Source: JAXDMK01 sp963765955
GTDB taxonomy: Bacteria > Actinomycetota > Acidimicrobiia > Acidimicrobiales > AC-14
Direction: 5' to 3'
NCBI GenBank assembly: GCA_963765955.1
Contig: CAVXYA010000002.1
Span: 682,001-746,000, forward strand
Length of the DNA stretch: 64,000 nucleotides
The notes under the pieces are model-generated. The model worked only from the letters and a program-made list of their open reading frames with translations. It had not been told where the DNA came from and searched no databases. The position numbers and the translations under genes are program-made. Numbering within the stretch: position 1 is the stretch's first letter; each line of letters begins with the position of its first letter. Shown in pieces: positions 9,221 through 18,657 of the stretch.

Positions 9221-11196
9221 GCCCCTCCAACGCAACCGGTGACACTTCGGGGCGCCAGGACACCCCCGGGCGTCACCAGTTGGGGACGCCCGACCGAACC
9301 GGTGACACCTCGGGGCGCCGGGACGCCCCCGGGCGTCACCAGTTGGAGGATCGCCAGCCAACTGGTGACACGGAAGGACCGCAGAGGGCCCTGACTGTCA
9401 CCAGTTCGCCGCCGGGGTTCCCGTTGGGGGCGGTCGTCGGGGCGGAGGAGGCCAAGCTGGCCCTGGTCCTGGCCGCGGCCGACAGGAACATCGGGGGAGT
9501 GCTCCTGCGGGGCCACAAGGGCTCGGCCAAGTCGACGCTCGCCCGGGGCCTGGCGGGGCTGCTGGCAGCCCGGGCCGGCGGTGCGTTCGTCGAGCTTCCC
9601 CTGGGCGCCACTGAGGAGCGGGTGGTGGGGTCGCTCGACCTGGGGGCGGCGCTCACCGGCGGCGAGGTCCGCTTCCGGCCCGGGCTGCTGGCCGCGGCCG
9701 ACGGAGGCGTGCTCTACGTGGACGAGGTCAACCTGCTGGCCGACCACCTGGTCGACGCCCTCCTCGACGCCGCCGCCTCGGGGATCAACCGGGTGGAGCG
9801 GGACGGGGTGTCCCACGGCCACCCGGCCCGGTTCCTGCTGGTGGGGTCGATGAACCCCGAGGAGGGCGACCTGCGGCCCCAGCTCCTCGACCGCTTCGGC
9901 CTGGCCGTCGACGTGCGCAACCCCACCGACCCCGCCACCAGGGCCGAGGTGGTCCGCCGCCGGCAGGCGTTCGACGCCGACCCGGCCGCCTTCGTCGCCG
10001 CCTGGTCGGAAGCGGAGGACGAGCTCCTCCGCCGGCTGGCCGCCACCCGCCCCGCGTCCGTCGACGACGACCTGCTGGAGGCGGCCTGCTCCGTGTGCGT
10101 GGCCGCGGGGGCGGAAAGCATGCGGGCCGACATCGTCCTGGCCCGGGCCGCGGCCGCCCACGCCGGCTGGCAGGGGCGGTCGACGACCACCGCCGACGAC
10201 GTGCGGGCGGTGGCCCACCTCGTCCTCTCCCACCGTCAGCGGCGCCAGCCCCTCGACGACCCGGCGGCGGCATCGGCCGCCGTCGACGACGCCCTCGACG
10301 ACGCGCTGGGCCGCCCAGAAGAGCGGCAGCCGACGGATGGGGAGGCACAATCCCCCGAGGAGAGGGTCGACGCCCCCGACGCGCCCACGCCGGTCGCCAC
10401 TCTCGCGGCTCCGAAGTCGGACCACACCGGTCGTGCCGGGCGGCGGTCGCCGGTGGGCGGCACCGACCGGGGACGGACTGTGGGCAGCCGGGCTCCCACT
10501 GGATCAGTCGGGACGGTGGCCGTCGTGCCGACCATCCAGGCCGCCGCCGTCCGCCGAGCCCAGGCGGGAACTGGCGCGGCGTCCGGTGGCGATCAGCCCG
10601 TCATCCCCGCCGACCTGCGGGAGCCGGTGAAGGAGTCGCTCACCGGGAACCTGCTGGTGCTGGCGGTGGACGCGTCGGGGTCGATGGGGATGGACGAGCG
10701 CATGGCCGCGGTGAAGGGCGCCCTCCTCGGCCTGCTGGTGGACGCCTACCAGCGCCGCGACCGGGTGGCCCTGGTGACCTTCGGCGGCAAGGGGGCCGAG
10801 GTGGTGCTCCGGCCGACGGGGAGCGTGGAGGTCGCACGGGCCCGGCTCGAGTCCCTCGCCACCGGCGGCGAGACCCCTCTCTCCGAGGGAATCAAGGCCG
10901 CCACCGTGCTCGCCCACCGCTCGGCCACACCCACCCTCCGCCCGCTGCTGGTCGTCGTCACCGACGGCCGGGCCACCAGCGGCACCGGCGCCCATGCCGA
11001 CCCGGTGGCCGCGGCCCTGGCCGAAGCCGCCATCGTCGCCCGCCACCGGCTGCCCGCGGTCGTGGTCGACGTCGAGCCCGCCACCGGCACCCGCCTGGGC
11101 CTGGCCGCCGACCTGGCCACGGCCATGGGCGCCCGCCACCTCCTCCTCCCGACCCTCACCGCCGGCCGCCTGGAAGCGGCCCTCCGCAGCCTGTAG
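9217..11196 (+). CDS. Cobaltochelatase ATPase subunit, AAA+ plus VWA (ChlI/ChlD type)
   Basis: This 659-residue protein combines the motor and adaptor subunits that power CobN. A Mg-chelatase-type AAA+ domain covers about residues 68-300 (P-loop GHKGSAKST near 99, Walker B GGVLYVDEVNLL). An acidic, Pro-rich linker follows (about 345-440), then a VWA domain with the MIDAS motif DASGSMG near residue 485. The GTG overlaps the cobN stop as GTGA. The first 65 or so residues are not part of the chelatase family. They are encoded by three copies of a palindromic repeat with a 63-base period and read TGDTSGRxDxPGRHQL. An internal start just before GAVVGAEEAKLAL (about 9424) is possible. Confidence 0.9.
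   Translation: MSPSNATGDTSGRQDTPGRHQLGTPDRTGDTSGRRDAPGRHQLEDRQPTGDTEGPQRALTVTSSPPGFPLGAVVGAEEAKLALVLAAADRNIGGVLLRGHKGSAKSTLARGLAGLLAARAGGAFVELPLGATEERVVGSLDLGAALTGGEVRFRPGLLAAADGGVLYVDEVNLLADHLVDALLDAAASGINRVERDGVSHGHPARFLLVGSMNPEEGDLRPQLLDRFGLAVDVRNPTDPATRAEVVRRRQAFDADPAAFVAAWSEAEDELLRRLAATRPASVDDDLLEAACSVCVAAGAESMRADIVLARAAAAHAGWQGRSTTTADDVRAVAHLVLSHRQRRQPLDDPAAASAAVDDALDDALGRPEERQPTDGEAQSPEERVDAPDAPTPVATLAAPKSDHTGRAGRRSPVGGTDRGRTVGSRAPTGSVGTVAVVPTIQAAAVRRAQAGTGAASGGDQPVIPADLREPVKESLTGNLLVLAVDASGSMGMDERMAAVKGALLGLLVDAYQRRDRVALVTFGGKGAEVVLRPTGSVEVARARLESLATGGETPLSEGIKAATVLAHRSATPTLRPLLVVVTDGRATSGTGAHADPVAAALAEAAIVARHRLPAVVVDVEPATGTRLGLAADLATAMGARHLLLPTLTAGRLEAALRSL
9234..9406. repeat. Family A palindromic elements, copies 1-3, inside the chelatase gene
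   Basis: Three imperfect palindromes lie at 9234-9281, 9297-9344 and 9360-9406. Each opens with AACYGGTGAC and closes with GTCACCAGTT (47-48 bp). Copies 1 and 2 also agree in the interior (CGGGGCGCC and CCCGGGCGTCACC). The starts are spaced exactly 63 bases apart, twice, so each unit adds 21 codons and keeps the reading frame. All three are read in the same phase (ACY GGT GAC = TGD). Confidence 0.9.
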
Positions 11197-11224
11197 GCAG
11201 CCGACCCCCGGCGCCCGTTACCGG

Positions 11225-12151
11225 TTACCCGGCCAGGCCCTTCTTCTGGAGCCAGTCGGCGGCGACGTCGTCGGACTCCTTGAAGTTGAGGTCGGTCTCC
11301 ACGTTCCACGCGACCAGGTCGTCGGTGGTGATGGCCTGGCTCAGGGCGTCGAGGTCGGCGGTCAGCGTGGCGCCGTAGGCCGTGCTCACCGAGGTCAGCA
11401 CGATGGGGGCGATGTTCTGGGCCGGGAACAGGCGCTTGTCGTCCTCCAGGACCTTGAAGCCCTTGTCGCTGATCTGCGGCGCGGTGGTGTTCCAGACGAC
11501 GGCGTCGACCTCCTTGGACGTCAGCGCGTCGCCCAGGAGGGGCCCGAAGGAGATCTTCTTGTACTCCTTGAACGTGATCCCGTAGACGTCGGGGTCGGTG
11601 AACCCGATGTAGCACTGCGGCCGCTCCTCGCACTGCTCGGACGCGCCGAGGACGTAGTCGAGGTTCTTGACGTCGGAGATCTTGGTGGCCGGGGAGTCGC
11701 CCCGGACGACGAAGGCGTCGCCGTCGACGGCGGGCGAGTACTCGAGCACGGTCGCCCCGATGGCAGTGAGGGCGGGCTTGATGACCGTGATCACCTGGTC
11801 GGGCTCGGCGGTGGCCTTGGCGTCGGGCGCCAGCGCGGTGGCGACGCCGCCGATGTAGTCGACGATGAGGTTCACGTCGCCGCTCTTGAGGGCGTCGAGC
11901 GCCTCGGTGCGGAACCCGGCCGGGGTGAGGATCTCGACCGTGTAGCCCTTGCCCTTCAGGTACTGGCCGTAGACCTGGGCGATGGTGGCCGACTCGCTGA
12001 AGTCCTGGCCCCGGATCTTGAGGGCGGGCCCGGCGACGGTGGAGTCCGTCGTCGCCCCCCCGCCGGCGTCGTCGTCGTCGCTACCGCACGCGGCCATGAG
12101 CAGGCCGAACGCCGCCAGCAGGATCAGCAGCCTGGACACTCGCTTGTTCAT
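11225..12151 (-). CDS. Glycine betaine/choline-type ABC transporter substrate-binding lipoprotein
   Basis: This 308-residue extracytoplasmic binding protein belongs to the OpuAC/ProX/OsmF group. A lipoprotein signal peptide ends in LMAACGS (lipobox Cys near residue 22), followed by an Asp/Gly/Thr linker. The body has the family's KIRGQDFSESATIAQVYGQYL opening and the DVNLIVDYIGG and VVWNTTAPQI segments. It is the last gene of a four-gene importer operon (ATPase, permease, permease, binding protein). The ligand cannot be told from sequence alone; quaternary amines are the family expectation. Confidence 0.88.
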   Translation of the reverse strand: MNKRVSRLLILLAAFGLLMAACGSDDDDAGGGATTDSTVAGPALKIRGQDFSESATIAQVYGQYLKGKGYTVEILTPAGFRTEALDALKSGDVNLIVDYIGGVATALAPDAKATAEPDQVITVIKPALTAIGATVLEYSPAVDGDAFVVRGDSPATKISDVKNLDYVLGASEQCEERPQCYIGFTDPDVYGITFKEYKKISFGPLLGDALTSKEVDAVVWNTTAPQISDKGFKVLEDDKRLFPAQNIAPIVLTSVSTAYGATLTADLDALSQAITTDDLVAWNVETDLNFKESDDVAADWLQKKGLAG

Positions 12152-12887
12152 AGATCTCCCCTGGTCGTCGGGTCCCGTGCCGCAATCGCCTGACACCCCT
12201 CGGCACGATGATGCGCTCGAGCCCGGCGAAGGCGATGCCGGTGGCCGCGGCCAGGCCGGCCACCAGGATCGCACCCCCGAGCACGAGCGTGTCGTTGTTC
12301 TGCCCCAGGCCGTCCCGAAGGTACCCCCCCAGGCCGTCGCCGCCGAGGAAGGCCCGGATGGGCTCGGTGGCGACCACCTGCACCGCCGCCACCCGGACGC
12401 CGGTGAGGACCACGCCCAGGGCCAGCGCCACCTCCACCTTGAGCAGCACCCGGCGCTCGTCGAGGCCCATCCCCCGGGCCGCGTCGACGACGACGGGGTC
12501 GACCTGGGCCACGGCGGTGAACGTGGTGAGGAAGATGGGAGGCAGGGCGAGGAGGGTCAGGGCGATGAAGACGGGCCACGGCTCGAACCCCAGGCCCCAC
12601 CGGAGGGAGACGGGGACGAGCAGCCCGGCCAGGGCGAAGGTGGGGATGGCCCGGCCCACGTTGACGATCCACGTGGCCGCCAGCTCCCCCCGCCGGACGT
12701 GGGCCAGGAACGCGCCCAGGGGCACGGCCAGAAGGGTGGCGGTGGCCACGACCGCGGCACACAGGCGGACGGTGTCGCCGGCGGCGGCCAGGATCCCGTC
12801 GCCGCCGGTCCACGTGGCGCCGGCGAGGAGCCAGTCGAACAGGCCGATGTCGCGCGGCACCGCCTGGGCCGCCACGATCGGGGTCAC
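12148..12887 (-). CDS. Betaine/choline-type ABC transporter permease 2, C-terminus uncertain
   Basis: This is an inner-membrane permease of the OpuAB/YehY kind with about five to six hydrophobic segments. The EAA loop is VVDAARGMGLDERRVLLKVEVALAL. GTG 12887 overlaps the upstream permease stop as GTGA. The original frame runs on to 12081 into the binding-protein gene. A neighbouring frame stops at 12148, overlapping the binding-protein ATG as ATGA, the pattern seen across this operon. I therefore suspect a single-base indel near 12200 and give 12148 as the natural end. The alternative is a 269-codon gene ending at 12081. Confidence 0.8.
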
Positions 12888-13567
12888 CGGTTGCCCTGCG
12901 GGCGCCGGCGGTGGCGGGTCCAGGGGGTGAGGGCCCGACCGAGCCCCCAGAGGGAGAGGTCGAGGACGAGGGCGAGGATGATCGACAGGGACGCGCCGAT
13001 CGTCATGGGCGTCCAGAACGTCCGCCGCAGGCCGTCGAGGATCAGCCGGCCCAGGCCGCCCTCGCCGACGATGGCGGCCACCGTCACCAGTCCCACCGTG
13101 GTCACCGTGGCCACCCGGATGCCGGTGACGATGTAGGGCACGGCCAGCGGAAGCTCCACCGTCAGCACCCGCCGGGTCGGGCTGAGGCCCATCCCCTCGG
13201 CCGCGTCGCGCACCGCCGCCGGCACCGACCGGAAGCCGGTGAGGATGCTGGTCACCAGCACGAGCAGGGTGTAGCCCACCAGGGGGATCACCGCGGTGGT
13301 GGTGCTCACGCCCGTGTAGGGCACGAGCAGGCTGAACAGGGCCACGCTCGGGATCGTGTACACGAAGGCGGTGAAGGTGGTGATGGGGCCCGCCGTCCAC
13401 CGGAAGCGCAGGGCCAGGGCGGAAAGCGCGGCCGCCACCACCAGCCCCAGCCCGACGGCCAGCAGGGTGAGCTGGATGTGCTGCACGAGGGCGGTCTCGA
13501 TCCGGTCCCACTCGTCGACGAAGTACTCCCACCGCACGATGGGGTTGGCCGCCTCCGCCAGCATCAT
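12884..13567 (-). CDS. Betaine/choline-type ABC transporter permease 1
   Basis: This 227-residue membrane permease has an intact frame. It has a long N-terminal periplasmic-type segment, several hydrophobic helices and a clear EAA loop (VRDAAEGMGLSPTRRVLTVELPLAVPYI). It ends in a basic tail. The stop overlaps the next permease as GTGA. The start overlaps the ATPase gene's stop region at 13567-13569, which again suggests coupling. Two separate permease genes plus an ATPase and a binding protein is the usual OsmVWXY/YehWXYZ arrangement. Confidence 0.88.
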   Translation of the reverse strand: MMLAEAANPIVRWEYFVDEWDRIETALVQHIQLTLLAVGLGLVVAAALSALALRFRWTAGPITTFTAFVYTIPSVALFSLLVPYTGVSTTTAVIPLVGYTLLVLVTSILTGFRSVPAAVRDAAEGMGLSPTRRVLTVELPLAVPYIVTGIRVATVTTVGLVTVAAIVGEGGLGRLILDGLRRTFWTPMTIGASLSIILALVLDLSLWGLGRALTPWTRHRRRPQGNR

Positions 13568-14742
13568 CAGGCGTCCGCCCGATCACCGTCCACCAGGGCG
13601 GCCCGGATGCGCTCGAGGGTGACCACCCCGCCGAAGCGCCCGCCGTCGTCGACCACGGCCACCGACGTGTCCGACGTCATGATGATCTCCATCGCCGCCC
13701 GCAGCGTGCTGGTGGCCGCCACCTGGGCCGCCGGCACCGTCCTCGGGAGATCGGCGAGGGCGCGATCACCGTTGCCATCGAGTGCCGTGCGGGGCACCCA
13801 GCCGAGGAAGACGCCGTCGCCGGTGAGGCCGAACCAGTCGGAGCGGTGGGCGGCCATCGCCGCCCGGGCGTCGTCGGCCGAGGCGGTGGCCACGTCGACC
13901 ACGGGCCCCTGGGCGAAGGGCAGGTCGGCGACGGTGGCGAGGGTGAGGCGGCGGATGCTGCGGTCGCCGCCGACGAAGCGTTCGACGAACTCGTTGGCCG
14001 GGGCTCGCAGCAGGTCGTCGGGGGCGGCGTACTGCTCGAGGATGCCGCCCACGTTGAGCAGGGCGACGCGGTCGGCCAGCTTGATGGCCTCGTCGAGGTC
14101 GTGGGTGACCAGCACGATCGTCTTGTGGACCCGGGACTGGAGGTCGAGCAGCTCGTCCTGCAGCCGGGTGCGCACCACCGGGTCGACGGCGCCGAAGGGC
14201 TCGTCCATGAGGAGCACCGGGGGGTCGGCGGCCAGGGCCCGGGCCACGCCCACCCGCTGCTGCTGGCCGCCCGACAGCTCGTCCGGATAGCGGTCGAGCA
14301 TCGACGGCTCGAGGCCGACCAGATCGGCCAGCTGGCGGATGCGGGCGGTGGTGCGGTCCTTGTCCCATCCGAGGGCGTTGGGGACGGCCGCGATGTTGCG
14401 GGCCACCGTGTGGTGGGGGAACAGCCCGACCTGCTGGATGACGTAGCCGATCCCCCGACGCAGCTCGGCGACGGGCGACCGGGTGACGTCACGGCCCTCG
14501 ATCTCGATGCGGCCGCTGGTGGGCTCGATCATGCGGTTGATCATCCGCAGGGTGGTGGTCTTGCCACAGCCCGAGGGGCCGAGGAGGGCGACAATGCTGC
14601 CCTTGGCCACGTCGAGGCTGAGCCCGCCGACGGCGTCGGTTGCCGCCCCCGGGAAGCGCTTGGTGACGTCCTTCAGCCGGATGGCGGGGGTGTCGGCGGG
14701 GGCGCTGGTCGGGCCCATCGGAGCGGTCGACAAGCGGGCCAT
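13567..14742 (-). CDS. Betaine/choline-type ABC transporter ATPase with C-terminal CBS domains
   Basis: This is the cytoplasmic motor of the importer (391 residues from ATG 14742). Walker A is GPSGCGKTT, the Q-loop region QQVGLFPHHT, the signature LSGGQQQR, Walker B VLLMDEP and the switch His VTHDLDEA. The last 130 or so residues look like the paired CBS domains of ProV/OpuAA-type ATPases, which sense ionic strength. The longer upstream reading frame to 14964 is Pro/Arg-rich and unlike the family, so I chose the internal ATG. A start 24 bases further in is also possible. Confidence 0.9.
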   Translation of the reverse strand: MARLSTAPMGPTSAPADTPAIRLKDVTKRFPGAATDAVGGLSLDVAKGSIVALLGPSGCGKTTTLRMINRMIEPTSGRIEIEGRDVTRSPVAELRRGIGYVIQQVGLFPHHTVARNIAAVPNALGWDKDRTTARIRQLADLVGLEPSMLDRYPDELSGGQQQRVGVARALAADPPVLLMDEPFGAVDPVVRTRLQDELLDLQSRVHKTIVLVTHDLDEAIKLADRVALLNVGGILEQYAAPDDLLRAPANEFVERFVGGDRSIRRLTLATVADLPFAQGPVVDVATASADDARAAMAAHRSDWFGLTGDGVFLGWVPRTALDGNGDRALADLPRTVPAAQVAATSTLRAAMEIIMTSDTSVAVVDDGGRFGGVVTLERIRAALVDGDRADA

Positions 14743-14831
14743 CTTGGCACCGAAGCCGAGCGGATGGCGCGGGTGGGCCCCGGAAGGGACCACGCTTGGC
14801 GATCGCTCGGGGGGGCGGCTTACGCTCGGGC

Positions 14832-15425
14832 GTGACCGGGCTGCTCGTCGTGTGCGGGGAGGCGGTGTGGCCGGGCGACGGTGGTGGGCGGGCGGCGGCC
14901 CTGGTGCACGCCTTGGCCGCCCGGGTCTCGGTGCGGGTGCTGGCGCCGGTCGGCGGGCCACCACCGGATGGTGTCGAAGTCGGCGTGGACGCCATGCCCG
15001 ACGAGGAGCCGGCGGCCCGGCTGGTGTCGCGGCTGAGCCCCCAGCCCCGGGCCGGCCGGGCCCAGCTCGGCCCGCGTCGCAGCCGGGCCCTGCTCCAGGC
15101 CGTCGCCGACCACCGGCCGCGGGCGGTGCTGTTCGTCGGCAGCCACCTGGCGGCCGTCTCCCCCACCATCGCCCTGCCGATCTTCGTCGACTTCCCCACG
15201 CTGGCGGTGCGGGGGACGGGCCTGGAGGCGCTCAAGGCCCGCTGGTGGGAGGCGGTGGAGGCCCGCCGGGCAGTGGCCGTATCGGCCTCGTCGGCCGTCG
15301 ACGTCGCCCTCCTGACCTCGTGGGGCGCACGGGCGGTGCTGGTGGGAGATGGGTCCTCGCCGGCGATGTGGGCGCCCCTGGCCGACGCGGTGGAGCAGGT
15401 CGTGGCGGCCTCCCCCGGATCGTGA
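14832..15425 (+). CDS. Conserved hypothetical protein, glycosyltransferase-like N-terminal fold
   Basis: This is a 197-residue protein from GTG 14832. It opens with a Rossmann-like strand (GLLVVCGEAVWPGDGGGRAA) and a pattern of alternating strands and helices resembling the N-terminal half of GT4-type glycosyltransferases. It lacks the nucleotide-sugar-binding half, so activity is doubtful. Its stop overlaps the next gene's GTG as GTGA. I do not recognise a specific family. Confidence 0.6.
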   Translation: MTGLLVVCGEAVWPGDGGGRAAALVHALAARVSVRVLAPVGGPPPDGVEVGVDAMPDEEPAARLVSRLSPQPRAGRAQLGPRRSRALLQAVADHRPRAVLFVGSHLAAVSPTIALPIFVDFPTLAVRGTGLEALKARWWEAVEARRAVAVSASSAVDVALLTSWGARAVLVGDGSSPAMWAPLADAVEQVVAASPGS

Positions 15426-16486
15426 GTCGGTTGGGGAGCCTGCGGCTGACCGACACCGGGCTGCGGCGGGCCCGGGTGCGGGGGCAGTGGCTGTCGGGGC
15501 AGGTGCCGGCCGGTCGCTCGGTGGACGACGTGGTCGGGCGGCTGGTGGGCGTGCAGGCCCAGGACGCCACCGCGGCCGCCCTCGCCGTCCGCGCTCGGAG
15601 CCGGGGGCTGGTGGCAGCCGACGTCGACGCCGCCCGGGAGGACCGGCGGGTCGTGCTGACGTGGAGCCTTCGGGGCACCCGCCACCTCCACCGGGCCGAG
15701 GACGTGCGATGGCTGGTGGCGCTGGTGGGGCCGACGTTCCTCCGGCCGTCGAAGCGGGCCGAGCAGCTGGGCATCGCCGGGGCGGTTGGTGACCGGGCGG
15801 TGCGGGTGCTGGCCGACGCCTTGGCCGCCGAGGGTCCTCTCACCCGGGCCCAGGTGAAGGACCGTCTCGCGCCCCACGGCGTCGACCCCTCGGGACAGGC
15901 GGCCATCCACGTGATCGCCCGGGCGGCGATGGAGGGCGTCCTGTGCGTCCTCCCCGGCGAGCGCTACGTCCTCCTCGACGACTGGATCGGCTCTGGTGCC
16001 GACGCCGGCCCTGGTCCCGGCGAGCTGGCCCGGCGCTACCTGGCCGCCTTCGGCCCGGCCTCAGTGGCCGACTTCACCTCGTGGTCCGGACTGGGTCCGC
16101 CCGCCGCCCGCCAGGAATGGTCCGCCCTCGAGGACGAGGCGGTCGAGGTGAGTCCGGGGCGGTGGCTGCTGGCGGCGGACTTCGACCAGGCCGCGGCCGC
16201 CGCCCGCCGTCCCGGGCCCACCCGCCTCCTGGGCGCCTTCGACTCCCTCCTCCTCGCCTATGCCGACCGCCGCCTCCACCTGTCGCCCGACCAGGCCCGT
16301 CTGGTCAACCCCGGCGGCGGCATCCTGAAGCCGTTGGTGATAGTCGACGGCGAGGTGGTCGGCACCTGGACCCGCCCCCGGGGGAAGGTCGAAGTGCTGC
16401 CGTTCGGAGCGACGGCGGCCGCGGCCCCGACCGCCGTCGAGCGTGAGGCGGCCGACATCGAGCGCTTCCTCCGCGCCTGTCCTTAG
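15422..16486 (+). CDS. Winged-helix DNA-binding-domain protein (HTH_42/YcaQ-like)
   Basis: The 354-residue protein has the family's layout. An N-terminal segment has LVGVQAQDATAAALAVRAR, a central block WSLRGTRHLHRAEDVRWLVAL and a C-terminal LLGAFDSLLLAYADR followed by ILKPLVIVDGEVVGTW. Members related to AlkX/YcaQ have been linked to DNA cross-link repair by glycosylase activity. The WSLRGTxHL and FDSLL motifs are seen here, but catalysis is inferred only. GTG 15422 overlaps the previous stop. Confidence 0.85.
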   Translation: MSRLGSLRLTDTGLRRARVRGQWLSGQVPAGRSVDDVVGRLVGVQAQDATAAALAVRARSRGLVAADVDAAREDRRVVLTWSLRGTRHLHRAEDVRWLVALVGPTFLRPSKRAEQLGIAGAVGDRAVRVLADALAAEGPLTRAQVKDRLAPHGVDPSGQAAIHVIARAAMEGVLCVLPGERYVLLDDWIGSGADAGPGPGELARRYLAAFGPASVADFTSWSGLGPPAARQEWSALEDEAVEVSPGRWLLAADFDQAAAAARRPGPTRLLGAFDSLLLAYADRRLHLSPDQARLVNPGGGILKPLVIVDGEVVGTWTRPRGKVEVLPFGATAAAAPTAVEREAADIERFLRACP

Positions 16487-16538
16487 ACGCGCCCCGTGGC
16501 ATCCTGCTGGTGGTCCGAACGATCGGGGAGGCCAGACA

Positions 16539-17777
16539 GTGAGCAGGCGACGGCGGGCGGTGGCGATCAGCGCCTTTTTGGTACTGGCCGGGTGTGGCGA
16601 CGACGGGTCGAAGCAGGCGGGGCCGCCGACGACGATCGGGCAGCCGGCGGACACGTCGGTGCCATCCACAACCGTGGGTTCCACGTCCACCCCGACCTCG
16701 GTGGCGCCGGCGACGCCCACCTGGCAGGCCCTTCCGGCCGCGCCCATCGTCGGCCGGATCGGCGCCGGCGTGGTGTGGAGCGGGCGGGAGATGATCGTGT
16801 GGGGCGGGTTGCCCAGCACCGGGGAGATCGGCATGACCGTGGTCGGCGACGGGGCCGCCTACGACCCGGTGGCCCGGTCGTGGCGCACCATCGCCCCGGC
16901 ACCCGCGGGGGTCGTGGGCCTGGCCGGGCAGGGCTCGGCGTGGACGGGGGACGAGGCCGTGTTCTGGGCCGGGAACTCACCGGACGGACCCGCCGCCGGG
17001 GCCGTCTACAACCCCGGCACCGACACGTGGCGGGCGTTGGCCGCGGGGCCGCTCACGATTCGCGAGGGCTACGTCTCCGTGTGGACCGGCTCGGAGCTGG
17101 TGATCATGGGCGGCCACGGCGGCAAGAGCTACGCCGAACCCGTCGCCGCCGCTGTCGATCCTCGCACCGGTACCTGGCGCGACCTGCCCTCGTTCGCCGA
17201 CTTCGTCGGGTTCCAACCCACAGGCGCCTTCTGGGACGGTCGCCAGATCCTCGCCGCCGGCTCCCTCGCCCTATGCCCCGAGCAGGGGTCGGGTTGCAGC
17301 GAGCACCGCCCCGTCCTCGTCGCCTACGACCCGGCCACCGACACCCGGCGGGAGATCGACCTGGCCGGGGCGCCGTTCGCCGGCGACGACGTCCCCCACC
17401 CGGTCGGGTGGACCGGCACCGAGTTGGTGTTCACGACGGGCGATGGTCCCGGGCCCGGCATCGTCCGCTACGACCCGGCAAGTGGGAGGTGGCGGACGGG
17501 AGCCACCTCGCCCTGCGACCGGGAGTCCTCCGGCTACGGCCAGAGCGCCTGGCTCGGTGACCGCCTGGTCGTGTCGTGCGGCGACGACCAATTGCAGGTG
17601 TACGACCCGTCACCCGACTCGTGGAGGATCGTCGACGCCGGCCCGTCCCCCCTGAATGCCCGGGCCCGGAGCGAGATCGCGTGGACGGGGACCGACCTGA
17701 TCGTCTGGAGCGGGGAGTTGCGCGCCGAGTACAACCCCACCGCCGACGACGGCTCGTCGATCAACCTTTCGAGATGA
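16539..17777 (+). CDS. Secreted Kelch-repeat lipoprotein
   Basis: This 412-residue lipoprotein starts at GTG 16539, preceded by GGGGAGG at a good spacing. The signal peptide ends at a lipobox LVLAGCGD. A Thr/Ser/Pro linker follows, then repeating beta-propeller blades with Kelch-like pairs (VVWSGREMIVWGG, SAWTGDEAVFWAG, SVWTGSELVIMGG, IAWTGTDLIVWSG) and YDPxxxxWR turns. This indicates a six- or seven-bladed propeller on the outer face of the membrane. The ligand is unknown. It converges on the DUF1996 gene, 4 bases away. Confidence 0.82.
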   Translation: MSRRRRAVAISAFLVLAGCGDDGSKQAGPPTTIGQPADTSVPSTTVGSTSTPTSVAPATPTWQALPAAPIVGRIGAGVVWSGREMIVWGGLPSTGEIGMTVVGDGAAYDPVARSWRTIAPAPAGVVGLAGQGSAWTGDEAVFWAGNSPDGPAAGAVYNPGTDTWRALAAGPLTIREGYVSVWTGSELVIMGGHGGKSYAEPVAAAVDPRTGTWRDLPSFADFVGFQPTGAFWDGRQILAAGSLALCPEQGSGCSEHRPVLVAYDPATDTRREIDLAGAPFAGDDVPHPVGWTGTELVFTTGDGPGPGIVRYDPASGRWRTGATSPCDRESSGYGQSAWLGDRLVVSCGDDQLQVYDPSPDSWRIVDAGPSPLNARARSEIAWTGTDLIVWSGELRAEYNPTADDGSSINLSR

Positions 17778-17781
17778 GCGG

Positions 17782-18610
17782 TCAGCCCGGGCCGTTCGTC
17801 CCGCACTTGACGGCGGCGTTCAGGCACTGGGTCACCAGCCGGGACTGGGCCGCGGGGTCCCAGGCGTTGAAGAAGTCGGCGTGGGCGGTCTCCGGTCCAC
17901 CCGAGGAGAGCGTGACGTCGGCCCCACCGACGCCCAGTGGGTAGTGAACTCCCAGTCGCAGGTGGGGTACCGCCACCGGATGGGTCGTCGGGCACACGCC
18001 CCTGGCCGCGTAGGCCATGTGGCTGCGGTGATCGGAGCTGTCGAGGCGCTGGCCGTCCCAACAGTCCGGGAAGTGGGCCCGCATGACGAGGTGGAGGCCG
18101 GCCGGGCAGTCGGGCGGGGTCATGGCCTCAGCCGTGTCCCGTCCGCCGCCTATGCAGGCGAAGCGCACCACGTGGGCGGCGGCGTCGGTCACGACCCGCA
18201 GGCCGAGGGGGAACGGCTGGATGGAGGCGGGGTCGCGTCCGGCCACCAGGTAGTAGGCGAGGATGTTGGTCGGCTCCACCACCTGGCCCCCGTCGGAAAG
18301 GGTGGGGACCCAGTAGGCGGCCTTGTCGCCGTCCCGCCGGCACACGTCGGGGGCGGCCAGCAGGGACTCGGTGGTCGAAAAGGCGTCGGTCGACGTGTTG
18401 CCGAAGAAGTCGTGGCGGTGGGACGCGCCCGGGTTGGCGGGGTGGACGATCGGGTCGTCGGGGGCGGAGTGGCTGTACCGGCAGACGCTGACGAAGTTGC
18501 CCGCCTTTCGCGGGCCTGGCCCCGGCCGGTCCGGCGACGACGACGAGTGTGGCGACGGTGGCGGCGATGACAATCGCCACCGCGGTGCGGCTGGGTCTCA
18601 TGTCCGACAT
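17782..18610 (-). CDS. Secreted DUF1996-type protein, one frame break
   Basis: The mature part (from NFVSVCRYSHSAPDDPIVHP to the stop at 17782) shows the DUF1996 pattern: HRHDFFGN, YWVPTL, FPDCWDG and DHRSHMAY, with conserved His and Cys residues. The signal peptide (MRPSRTAVAIVIAATVATL...) is in a neighbouring frame upstream. The two join near 18505 in AAAGGCGGGC, as expected for a one-base indel. The start is ATG 18610 or 18601. The function of the family is unknown; it is usually extracellular in actinobacteria and fungi. Confidence 0.8.
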
Positions 18611-18657
18611 GGTCCGGGGCACATGTGAGGAGGCTGTGATGGGCCGGTGAGGATGCT

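Noticed and set aside
7781..9361. 526-codon minus-strand frame opposite cobN
   Set aside because: Its composition is Gly/Arg/His-rich without motifs, while the opposite strand encodes conserved CobN blocks.
9234..9406. CRISPR-like array with three repeats
   Set aside because: The regular 63-base spacing looks CRISPR-like, but each unit is a long imperfect palindrome, copies 1 and 2 share interior as well as ends, the array lies in a coding frame and no cas genes are present.
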